A DNA stretch of 14,082 bases, from the NCBI GenBank assembly GCA_031549925.1, contig JAVBPA010000109.1, positions 1 to 14,082 of the forward strand, written 5' to 3'. Both the position numbers and the translations under genes were made by a program. Of the stretch, positions 7,153 through 13,473 are shown piece after piece (within the stretch, counting starts at the first letter, position 1; each line of letters starts with the position of its first letter). The notes beneath the pieces were generated by a model. The model ran no database searches. It saw nothing but the letters and a program-made list of their open reading frames with translations, and was not told where the DNA came from. The DNA comes from JAVBPA01 sp031549925. GTDB taxonomy: Bacteria > Bacillota > Clostridia > Oscillospirales > CAG-272.

Positions 7153-8544
7153 TTAAAGTTCAAAAATTTCATATCCCAGATATACACTGAATGCTTCAAG
7201 CAACGCTTTTTGCATATTGCCCATACCTACTGCCGTGTGATGTCTGAAACCGCCGCGTCCCATTTTAATAAGTTTTGGTTGAAGATTTTGTATTTGTGCA
7301 ACTCCGCCGCATCCGAAAAATTCTTTTTCTATTTCTTCTCCCGTAAAACACCCCTCACCCGCGTATACAATCAATTTTCCGTTTTCGGTAATACAATTGG
7401 AATATGTAAAATCCCCGGCTTTTATACGGCCTTCATCGCTTCCCCAGCCGCTGTCAGGGTTTGCTTTTGCGAACATTTTATGATCTGAAACGAATCCGCC
7501 TTCTTCCATCAGAGATTCTGCAACGGGTCCGCAGTGGAATAAAATAACTTTATCCGGATCAGAACCGTAGTTATTGTTCCAGTCAAGACACATTGTCGGT
7601 TTGCCTGAAGCCAATTTCATAGCCTGCATATTTATCGCCGAACACAAATCTATTTCACAGGAAGCTACCATTCCCCGGTTATTTAAAAATCCGAGCAGAA
7701 CGCACGGGGCTACACCGAGTACCGTCTGCATTTCCTCCCAGCAACGTAAAGTTACGCAGTCAAGCATATAATCCGAAATAAAATCATCGATAACAACGCT
7801 TACTTTGGCAAGAGTTTTCATTTTATTTGCGGGAACGCAGGAGCAATTTGCATATGACAATAATTCTTTTTCGCGGCATAATATTTTTTCGTCGCTGTCA
7901 CTATATTTTGAAACGCGCCAAAATAATTCCGACAAATCAAAAGCTTCAACTGTTATACCATATTTCTGTAAAGCTATTTCATCATATCTTACAGTTTTAA
8001 ATTTTGTTGTACGTGCGCCGATAGCTCCGATAGAAAATTTTTTCATACCGTTTGCAACGCGGCACACCATTGCGAAATCGTTTAAATTAGAATTAAATTC
8101 TGATGAAAGAGGATGTACGACATGAGGTTCGAAAACGGTAAAAGGTAATCTGTATTGATGGAAAACATCCATAATAGAAAATTTTCCGCAATAGGAATCA
8201 CGGCGGCGCGCAAAATCCATTTTACCGATTTCATCGGGATAAGCTTGTATCAATATCGGAGTCCCGCATTCTTCAAGAGCCGCAATAGCTCCGTTTTCAT
8301 CTCCGAAGTTCGGAAGGCATAATATAACTCCGTCATATTCGCCTTTGTGTTCGCTCAGCCATTTGGCGTAAACACGTCCTTCCGCTTTAGTTTCGACAGC
8401 TCCGTATCTTGTCAAAGCTTCGTCCGGTATAATATATCCGTATCCTGCGTCAGTAACAGCTTTTATCATTTCAACTCTGGCTGAGGCTATAAGCGATTCC
8501 GGAAAAAATCCTCTGTTTCCGAAATACAGGGCAAATGTAGTCAT
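7153..8544 (-). CDS. L-fucose/L-arabinose isomerase-family protein
   Basis: A 463-aa protein related to the FucI/AraA-type metal-dependent aldose-ketose isomerases, which interconvert an aldose and its ketose in the cytosol with a divalent metal. Candidate metal/catalytic residues in the expected order are E297 (in SCEID), D321 (in LDWNNN) and H435/H436 (in FRHHTA). The protein is shorter than E. coli FucI (about 590 aa) and fits the shorter fucose-isomerase-like group with unassigned substrates. ATG 8544 is chosen over the adjacent in-frame TTG (8547) because AAAGGAGA 8551-8558 is spaced correctly for the ATG. That SD overlaps the stop codon of the upstream kinase gene, so the two are tightly coupled. 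Together with the kinase and the divergent aldolase it defines a sugar pathway; the sugar itself cannot be read from sequence. Confidence 0.85.
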   Translation of the reverse strand: MTTFALYFGNRGFFPESLIASARVEMIKAVTDAGYGYIIPDEALTRYGAVETKAEGRVYAKWLSEHKGEYDGVILCLPNFGDENGAIAALEECGTPILIQAYPDEIGKMDFARRRDSYCGKFSIMDVFHQYRLPFTVFEPHVVHPLSSEFNSNLNDFAMVCRVANGMKKFSIGAIGARTTKFKTVRYDEIALQKYGITVEAFDLSELFWRVSKYSDSDEKILCREKELLSYANCSCVPANKMKTLAKVSVVIDDFISDYMLDCVTLRCWEEMQTVLGVAPCVLLGFLNNRGMVASCEIDLCSAINMQAMKLASGKPTMCLDWNNNYGSDPDKVILFHCGPVAESLMEEGGFVSDHKMFAKANPDSGWGSDEGRIKAGDFTYSNCITENGKLIVYAGEGCFTGEEIEKEFFGCGGVAQIQNLQPKLIKMGRGGFRHHTAVGMGNMQKALLEAFSVYLGYEIFEL

Positions 8545-8550
8545 CAAAGT

Positions 8551-8558
8551 TCTCCTTT
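8551..8558 (-). promoter_or_regulatory. Shine-Dalgarno deciding the isomerase start
   Basis: Minus-strand AAAGGAGA lies with its GGAG 7 nt before ATG 8544 but only 4 nt before the in-frame TTG at 8547. This favours the ATG. It overlaps the kinase stop codon (8557-8559), a typical coupling arrangement. Confidence 0.75.
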
Positions 8559-10050
8559 AATTAAAAGAATATAATAATTTATTGCGAATCTCCATGTATT
8601 TTTGATATTTTTCGATATAATATTTGACATTATTATCATCAGGGTATACAGTCTCGCCCGATTTTACAAATATATCCGCGGCTTCTTGCAGATTTTTATA
8701 TACACCAATCGCAGTTCCCGCCATCATCGCACAACCCTGAGCTCCCGCTTCATCGGTTTTTTGAGGAGTTATCGGACGGTTAAATATATCCGCTTTCATG
8801 TGAAGCCATAACTGACTTGACGAACCTCCTCCGGTAGCTTTCAGAGCTCCGATTTCGATTCCAAAGCTGTTTAACGAATTTATATTATATGCCATTTCAA
8901 AAGTCAAGCCTTCAAGGGTAGCCCGGTATATATCGTTAACTGTGGTTTTCATGTTCATGCCGGTAATAGTTCCTTTGGCAGAAGGCACCATATCAGGTGT
9001 TCCTCCGGCTCCCATATGATGCGGTACTACGATTATATCATTCATTTCAGAAGGACAGCTTTCATCAAGCATACGGTAAACGCTGATATTTTTTTGTTTG
9101 GCTTCTTCTTTCATATGCGAAGCGAAACAATCGCGGAACCATTTAAGTAAAACTCCTCCCGCCCAATTGAAAGCATAAGTTACATATTTTCCGCTTTCGG
9201 CATGAGGAACGCATACGAAATTATGATTCGGGAATTCTCTGTCCCGTATTATTTTATCAAAAACAGGAGTTATACATTCAACGGAACCAGTTCCGTCAAC
9301 AGCTTGTCCGACTTCAAGAACACCCGCTCCGACAGCGGCAGCCACTTGATCCTGCGAAGTATTTATAACAGATATGTTTTTAGGAAGGTTTAATTTCTCC
9401 GCAACGGAATTTAAAACATCACCTACAATAGAACCGCAGGGAACTACCTCAGGCATTTGTGATTCGTCTATGTTTCCGGCTTCGAGAAGCTCTTTATCCC
9501 AAATACCCATTTCAACATTATAAGCCATTGTACGGCAGGCAAGAGTTGCCGACATTTTCGCTTCACCGGTTAATTTATAGCACAAAAAGTCTGAAACCTG
9601 AAAGAATTTCCAAACATTTTCACGCACACCCGCCACATTATCGAGAGTCCACATAATTTTAGGCAGTGAATACATCGGATCAGGTTTTTCACATGTCAGA
9701 TACATTATACGTTCATAACCGACTTTATCGATTATTTTTTGTGTTTCGATTAAACCGCGCCGGTCTGTATACATCATAAAACGAGATAATATTTTACCGT
9801 TTTTATCAACCGCTACACTGGCTTCGCCGAATGAAGTAATCCCGATTGCTTTTATATCGGAAGAATCGATTTTAGCGGCTACCGATGATATAACATTACA
9901 AGCTCCTGTCCAGATTTCATCCGCGTCAATATCAGCATGGCCCGCATCCGTTTTATATTCTATATAAGAGGAAGCTATTTGAACACCGTCTTCCCGGAAA
10001 GCTACGCATTTACAACCCGTACTTCCGGTATCAAGTCCTAAAAATATCAA
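8557..10050 (-). CDS. FGGY-family carbohydrate kinase
   Basis: A 497-aa sugar kinase that transfers phosphate from ATP to a ketose or polyol in the cytosol. Motifs in order: phosphate-1 loop 7-14 (DTGSTGCK), catalytic aspartate D234 in SQDQ (233-236), phosphate-2 DGTGS 252-256, and the adenosine-binding GGGSSSQ at 408-414. The length is typical of xylulokinase, fuculokinase and AI-2 kinase relatives; I cannot choose between substrates. The start is a TTG at 10050: the phosphate-1 loop begins only a few residues in, the next Met is at residue 92, and AGGTGGTG (10057-10064) sits just upstream. It is first in the operon with the isomerase and is transcribed from a consensus promoter at 10128-10156. 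A 5' leader of about 70 nt carries a tandem repeat. Confidence 0.92.
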   Translation of the reverse strand: MIFLGLDTGSTGCKCVAFREDGVQIASSYIEYKTDAGHADIDADEIWTGACNVISSVAAKIDSSDIKAIGITSFGEASVAVDKNGKILSRFMMYTDRRGLIETQKIIDKVGYERIMYLTCEKPDPMYSLPKIMWTLDNVAGVRENVWKFFQVSDFLCYKLTGEAKMSATLACRTMAYNVEMGIWDKELLEAGNIDESQMPEVVPCGSIVGDVLNSVAEKLNLPKNISVINTSQDQVAAAVGAGVLEVGQAVDGTGSVECITPVFDKIIRDREFPNHNFVCVPHAESGKYVTYAFNWAGGVLLKWFRDCFASHMKEEAKQKNISVYRMLDESCPSEMNDIIVVPHHMGAGGTPDMVPSAKGTITGMNMKTTVNDIYRATLEGLTFEMAYNINSLNSFGIEIGALKATGGGSSSQLWLHMKADIFNRPITPQKTDEAGAQGCAMMAGTAIGVYKNLQEAADIFVKSGETVYPDDNNVKYYIEKYQKYMEIRNKLLYSFN

Positions 10051-10056
10051 TTAAAA

Positions 10057-10064
10057 CACCACCT
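10057..10064 (-). promoter_or_regulatory. Shine-Dalgarno supporting the TTG start of the kinase
   Basis: Minus-strand AGGTGGTG sits 6 nt before TTG 10050 and overlaps the first two bases of the 18-bp repeat array. There is no usable ATG nearby, so TTG is the start. Confidence 0.75.
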
Positions 10065-10098
10065 ATTATTTATAATATAACTATTATTTATAATATAG
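10063..10098. repeat. Two tandem 18-bp repeats in the kinase leader (candidate operator)
   Basis: The unit CTATTATTTATAATATAA occurs at 10063-10080 and again at 10081-10098, identical except for the last base (A/G). A diverged partial copy begins at 10099. The array lies in the kinase 5' leader, between the predicted transcription start (~10121) and the SD. An 18-bp period with an AT-rich core could be an operator for a repressor; AT-rich chance repetition is the alternative. Confidence 0.7.
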
Positions 10099-10106
10099 CT
10101 ATTATA

Positions 10107-10135
10107 TTGCAATTTTATTATTGTTATATTATAAT
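10107..10135 (+). promoter_or_regulatory. Sigma-A type promoter for the aldolase gene
   Basis: The -35 TTGCAA (10107-10112), a 17-bp spacer and a perfect -10 TATAAT (10130-10135). The predicted start is near 10142, giving a leader of about 78 nt that holds the TCAAGT repeats. Its -10 overlaps the minus-strand -10. Confidence 0.7.
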
Positions 10136-10156
10136 ATTACAAAACAGTAATGTCAA
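10128..10156 (-). promoter_or_regulatory. Consensus sigma-A promoter for the kinase-isomerase operon
   Basis: On the minus strand: a perfect -35 TTGACA (10156-10151), a 17-bp spacer (10150-10134) and a perfect -10 TATAAT (10133-10128). The -10 lies inside the palindrome ATATTATAATAT (10126-10137), which also contains the plus-strand -10. Confidence 0.8.
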
Positions 10157-10191
10157 GTCAAGTATCAAGTATCATATATAAAATATCAAGT
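10153..10191. repeat. TCAAGT repeat cluster in the aldolase leader
   Basis: TCAAGT occurs four times, starting at 10153, 10158, 10165 and 10186, two of them followed by ATC. The cluster lies between the divergent promoters and the aldolase SD. It could be a regulator-binding array or an RNA element; no family is recognised. Confidence 0.6.
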
Positions 10192-10219
10192 CAGTAAAAC
10201 AGAACGGAGTAATTTATAG

Positions 10220-11218
10220 ATGCCGATAATCACAAAATACAGCGAAGTAAAAAAAATATACGAAAAAGCAGCTGAAAATAAATGGGTCATACCTTGTATA
10301 TGCAGCGAAAATTTAACTACAACAGAGGCTATTTTCGAAGCTGCTAACCAATTTGCAAACGAAAATAATATAAAAAATATTCCTATAACAATTGCAATAA
10401 CCGTACAGTATTCTCACCGTCCGCAAGCAGTTTATTATTCGCGTACCAGAAAATGGGATATAGGGCTGCAATTATTTAAATCCGATGTTGAAATATTATC
10501 AAAAGCTTACCCGAATGTTGATGTTATGATTCATTTGGACCATATTCAACATGATGACGACTTAGAGCTTATAAACACTTCTCTCGAAGGATTTTCTTCA
10601 ATAATGTATGATGCTTCAGCTCTGCCTTTTGAAGAAAACATTAAGAAAACATCTGCTTATGTAAATAAAATGGGCGGAAAAATAATGATAGAGGGTGCTT
10701 GCGATGAGATAATCGATGCCGGCGGCGATACCCACAACAGCATTACGACAGCGTCAGACGCATTAAAGTATATAAACGAAACCGGAGTTGATATGATTGT
10801 GGCAAACCTGGGGACGGAACACCGTGCCTCGGGAAAAGATTTGATGTATCACGCAGAAGCCGCAAAAGCTATATGTGATGTTATCGGTTCTAAAATTGTA
10901 TTGCACGGAGCTTCCTCTGTGAGCAATAATCAAATTTTAAAATTAGCTGACGACGGTGTATGTAAGGTTAATATCTGGACAGCCCTTGAAAGAGACAGCA
11001 CTCCATTTCTGCTGGAATATTTAGTAAAAAACGCTTCGATGGCAGCGGGAATTGAAAGTACTGAAAAATTGATAGAAGAAGGTTTTTTAACACAAAAATG
11101 TTTAAACGGCAAAAAAGCTTCTATTAATTATTTTACACAAACCGCTTATATGTCGAGTGTTTATGAAAATATGATAAAAATTGTCCGGGCATATCTTGAC
11201 ATGTGGTACCGGATATAA
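10220..11218 (+). CDS. Class II (zinc) ketose-bisphosphate aldolase family protein, variant
   Basis: A 332-aa protein of the class II fructose/tagatose-bisphosphate aldolase family, which cleaves ketose phosphates to DHAP plus an aldehyde using Zn2+. Visible motifs: HLDH 105-108 (catalytic D107, zinc H108), YDAS 130-133 and PFEEN 136-140, IEGACDE 157-163, GTEHR 198-202 (zinc H201), LHGASS 228-233 (zinc H229), and KVNIWT 249-254. Zinc and catalytic residues look intact. Several phosphate-loop positions differ from the usual forms (GTxHG, LHGGSG, NxDT), which points to a different substrate or subfamily. SD GGAG 10206-10209. It is divergent from the kinase-isomerase pair and shares overlapping promoters with it, so I infer it completes the same sugar pathway. 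Confidence 0.88.
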   Translation: MPIITKYSEVKKIYEKAAENKWVIPCICSENLTTTEAIFEAANQFANENNIKNIPITIAITVQYSHRPQAVYYSRTRKWDIGLQLFKSDVEILSKAYPNVDVMIHLDHIQHDDDLELINTSLEGFSSIMYDASALPFEENIKKTSAYVNKMGGKIMIEGACDEIIDAGGDTHNSITTASDALKYINETGVDMIVANLGTEHRASGKDLMYHAEAAKAICDVIGSKIVLHGASSVSNNQILKLADDGVCKVNIWTALERDSTPFLLEYLVKNASMAAGIESTEKLIEEGFLTQKCLNGKKASINYFTQTAYMSSVYENMIKIVRAYLDMWYRI

Positions 11219-11251
11219 AAAATGACATTAAATAATTAAATATAACATGAG

Positions 11252-11274
11252 ACGGGTGTAATACCCGTTTCTTT
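11252..11274 (+). terminator. Intrinsic terminator after the aldolase gene
   Basis: ACGGGT 11252-11257 pairs with ACCCGT 11263-11268 around a 5-nt loop, followed by TTTCTTTT. It lies 34 nt past the stop. Confidence 0.8.
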
Positions 11275-11305
11275 TATTTCCCGCTCAAAAACATTTATTA
11301 TACCG

Positions 11306-11353
11306 CACACGCCTGTGACACATTTTTTGTTAAAAAGATAATATAATTATAAT
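11306..11353 (+). promoter_or_regulatory. Probable promoter region of spoIIGA-sigE
   Basis: Candidate elements are GTGACA (11315-11320), 16 bp, GATAAT (11337-11342), or alternatively TTGTTA (11327-11332), 15 bp, TATAAT (11348-11353). Upstream is a short symmetric element: CACA/TGTG (11306-11317) overlapping TGTGACACA (11314-11322). In Bacillus spoIIG is driven by sigma-A with Spo0A at an over-long spacer. GTGACA to TATAAT 11342-11347 would have a 21-bp spacer, but I see no good Spo0A box. Confidence 0.4.
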
Positions 11354-11361
11354 GTAAAATC

Positions 11362-11368
11362 GAGGTGA
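11362..11368 (+). promoter_or_regulatory. Shine-Dalgarno overlapping the spoIIGA start
   Basis: GAGGTGA is a good match to the 16S 3' end but touches the ATG at 11368 and covers an in-frame GTG at 11365. The spacing is abnormally short for both, so the start is uncertain and initiation may be weak. Confidence 0.55.
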
Positions 11369-12237
11369 TGAATACGGAACAAATTATATACGGCGACATA
11401 TTATTTATAATTAATTTCAGTATGGATTTTTTATCAATGTTTATTTCATCTAAAATAATGCGTTATAAAGCCAAAACCATTACACTGTTTATTTCGGCTG
11501 TAATAGGTTCGCTGTACAGCGTTGCTTCATTATTATATACAGGAAATAATATTTTATCTATAATAATACATATATCCGTATCAATTTTTATGTGTTTTAT
11601 AGTTTTCGGAAAAGATAATAAATTATTTTTTTTACGGGCATCAATTTTATTTTGGGTTATCAGCTTTGTTTTAGGCGGAACGATGACCGCTGTTTATAAT
11701 ATCATAAATAAAAATAAATATATATACATAAACGGCGGAATAACAACTATATATAATGAAGCATCTCCGGTAACAATATTAATAATAGCTGCTGTAAGCG
11801 CTGTTATATCAATCATTGCGGGACGTATTATTAATAGGAAAAGAATTGAAAAAGTTTTAAAAGTAAAAATAATAAACGATAATTTAGAAACAACTTTTAC
11901 ATGCTTGTATGACAGCGGAAATTTATTGCGTGAACCGATTTCGGGTATACCGGTAATTATAACAAATTATAAAACAATCGAAAATATATTGCCGGCGGAA
12001 ATAAAACATATTATAAAACACAACGATACTGAAAAAATAAGCACTATCGGTTATAAATACATAAAAAAAATAAGATTAATTCCGGTGACAACGGTAGGAT
12101 ACAGCGGAATTGTTATAGGATTCATACCGGATCAGGTGGTAGTTAACGATATATGCCGGGAAGCATGTATTGCTGTTTATAATGATCACAAAAATTTCGG
12201 AGGATATGAAGCTATTGCTCCTGCGGAAATAATATAA
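11368..12237 (+). CDS. spoIIGA: Sporulation sigma-E processing peptidase SpoIIGA
   Basis: SpoIIGA is the membrane aspartic protease that cuts the pro-sequence from pro-SigE, mother-cell specific, in response to forespore SpoIIR. About 289 aa. The N-terminal half holds roughly five membrane segments (near 12-28, 39-58, 63-81, 88-112 and 135-155) and begins with the family's IYGDILFxxNF motif. The C-terminal half is the protease domain, with catalytic aspartate D182 in YDSGNLL. The gene lies 12 nt upstream of sigE, the conserved pair. ATG 11368 is taken as start; an in-frame GTG at 11365 is the alternative, and both sit unusually close to GAGGTGA. Assignment rests on motif, topology and neighbour, which agree. 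Confidence 0.93.
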   Translation: MNTEQIIYGDILFIINFSMDFLSMFISSKIMRYKAKTITLFISAVIGSLYSVASLLYTGNNILSIIIHISVSIFMCFIVFGKDNKLFFLRASILFWVISFVLGGTMTAVYNIINKNKYIYINGGITTIYNEASPVTILIIAAVSAVISIIAGRIINRKRIEKVLKVKIINDNLETTFTCLYDSGNLLREPISGIPVIITNYKTIENILPAEIKHIIKHNDTEKISTIGYKYIKKIRLIPVTTVGYSGIVIGFIPDQVVVNDICREACIAVYNDHKNFGGYEAIAPAEII

Positions 12238-12249
12238 GAGGTATAAATA

Positions 12250-12972
12250 ATGAATAGATATTTTATAAATATAATAAAGATAATCGAAAAAATATTAAAA
12301 TATAAAAAATTTATATTATCTGAAAATGAATTATTCTATATTAACGGAACAGAATCACTTCCTCCTCCCCTCACAGAAGAGGAGGAAGCATCTGTTATTA
12401 TGCGTCTTGATGAAGAACCGGATCTTCGCGGTTTATTAATAGAGCGTAATTTAAGATTAGTAGTATATATATCAAAAAAATTTATAAACACAGGAGTCGG
12501 ACTCGAAGATTTAATATCTATCGGAACTATAGGTTTGATAAAAGCTATTAACACTTTTAAAACAGATAAAAATATCAAATTGGCTACATACGCATCAAGG
12601 TGCATTGAAAATGAAATATTGATGTTTATTAGAAAAAATTCATCAAAAAACAATGAAATGTCAATTGATGAACCGCTTAATACTGATTATGACGGAAACG
12701 AATTGCTTTTATCCGATTTACTGGGCAACGATGAAGACAATTTGTTTGTAGATATCGAAAATGAAGAAGACAAAAAAACAATCGCATCAGCTATTTCCAA
12801 ACTTGATATCAGAGAACAAAAAATTATTGAATTGAGATTTGGATTTAAAAGCGGAAAAGAATTAACACAAAAAGAAGTTGCGGACATGCTTGGAATATCG
12901 CAATCATACATATCACGTCTCGAAAAAAAGATAATATCACAGTTAAAAAACGATATATCATCGTTTATATAG
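12250..12972 (+). CDS. sigE: RNA polymerase sporulation sigma factor SigE (pro-sigma-E)
   Basis: A 240-aa sigma-70 family factor that directs early mother-cell transcription after activation. It has an N-terminal pro-sequence (about residues 1-29) ahead of the FYINGTESLPPPL junction, where SpoIIGA is expected to cleave in the Bacillus homologue. Region 2 follows at about 58-128 (RNLRLVVYISKKF, then DLISIGTIGLIKAI), and region 4 at about 178-235 with the helix-turn-helix GISQSYISRLEKK. SD GAGG 12238-12241 directly follows the spoIIGA stop. sigG, its usual next neighbour in many spore-formers, is absent: an rRNA operon follows. No clear terminator is visible after the stop. A perfect 10-bp inverted repeat lies inside the gene. 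Confidence 0.95.
   Translation: MNRYFINIIKIIEKILKYKKFILSENELFYINGTESLPPPLTEEEEASVIMRLDEEPDLRGLLIERNLRLVVYISKKFINTGVGLEDLISIGTIGLIKAINTFKTDKNIKLATYASRCIENEILMFIRKNSSKNNEMSIDEPLNTDYDGNELLLSDLLGNDEDNLFVDIENEEDKKTIASAISKLDIREQKIIELRFGFKSGKELTQKEVADMLGISQSYISRLEKKIISQLKNDISSFI
12358..12388 (+). repeat. Perfect 10-bp inverted repeat inside sigE
   Basis: CTTCCTCCTC 12358-12367 and GAGGAGGAAG 12379-12388, 11-nt loop. It covers the Pro-Pro-Pro and Glu-rich codons at residues 37-46, just past the pro-sequence junction. The mRNA would form a GC-rich hairpin in an otherwise AT-rich message. Confidence 0.8.
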
Positions 12973-13057
12973 CAAAAACCAATGTGTTTGTACGTTTTGC
13001 ACAAAAAAATGAATAAATTTTCGAAATAAATTAAACAGTATTTTTGCATAAAAAGTG

Positions 13058-13086
13058 TTGACATAAAACAATAAAAATGCTATACT
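13058..13086 (+). promoter_or_regulatory. rRNA operon promoter
   Basis: TTGACA 13058-13063, a 17-bp spacer and TATACT 13081-13086, preceded by a strongly AT-rich stretch (about 12995-13057) that could act as an UP element. Predicted start is near 13093. Only one promoter is seen before 16S. Confidence 0.85.
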
Positions 13087-13103
13087 ACTAAAGCTGCGCC
13101 AAA

Positions 13104-13135
13104 GAGGTCAAGTAACCGAGAGGTCAAGTAACCGA
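13104..13135. repeat. Perfect 16-bp tandem repeat in the rRNA leader
   Basis: GAGGTCAAGTAACCGA occurs at 13104-13119 and 13120-13135 without mismatch; GAGGG then begins a broken third copy. The ACCGAGAGG core recurs near 13447-13455. Confidence 0.9.
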
Positions 13136-13172
13136 GAGGGAATGAGGCGGAAGAGGGAGAGCAGCGAGCTGG

Positions 13173-13192
13173 TCTTTGAAAATTGAACAACA
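13173..13192 (+). promoter_or_regulatory. boxA-like antitermination element
   Basis: TCTTTGAAAATTGAAC resembles the boxA sequences (CTTTGAAAACTGAAC type) in Bacillus and Clostridia rRNA leaders and spacers, where Nus factors assemble to resist Rho and early termination. Identified by similarity only. Confidence 0.65.
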
Positions 13193-13441
13193 ATAGAGAA
13201 AGAAAAAGAGCTTAGAGAAGACAGAGTAAGCGAAGGATCGAGAGATGCGGAGCGGACTGTCAGAGATAAGCGAAAAAGAAATCTCGTCAATTCAGAAACG
13301 CCGAGTGAACCGAAAAGGAGAGCTAGGCGGATAAGAGAAAAAAACAAGCATTGGAATGGAAAGAGGAAGGGGAAGCTGAGAAGCGGAACCGGAGCAAAGA
13401 GATTCCAAGCGACCAAACACACGAAAAAGAAAAGTAATTAA

Positions 13442-13459
13442 CAGTACCGAGAGGTACTG
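13442..13459 (+). other. GNRA-capped hairpin just upstream of 16S
   Basis: CAGTACC 13442-13448 and GGTACTG 13453-13459 form a perfect 7-bp stem closed by a GAGA tetraloop (GNRA class), 15 nt before the mature 16S end. No T run follows. It could be a folding or processing landmark in the precursor. Confidence 0.7.
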
Positions 13460-13473
13460 AGAGCATAGGAACT

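Larger units (their letters stand above)
13093..13473 (+). other. 16S rRNA precursor leader, purine-rich
   Basis: About 380 nt between the promoter and mature 16S with no gene. It is strikingly rich in A and G (13190-13440 contains few T). In order it contains a 16-bp tandem repeat (13104-13135), a boxA-like sequence (13173-13188) and a hairpin (13442-13459). Part should pair with sequence beyond 16S to form the RNase III processing stem, which lies outside the window. Apparent reading frames here are by-products of composition. Confidence 0.8.

Noticed and set aside
7210..8125. Plus-strand open frames inside the isomerase and kinase genes
   Set aside because: They are antisense shadows of well-supported genes with conserved motifs.
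12986..13008. Imperfect hairpin (TTTGTAC/GCACAAA) after sigE as a terminator
   Set aside because: It has a mismatch and is followed by A residues rather than a T run.
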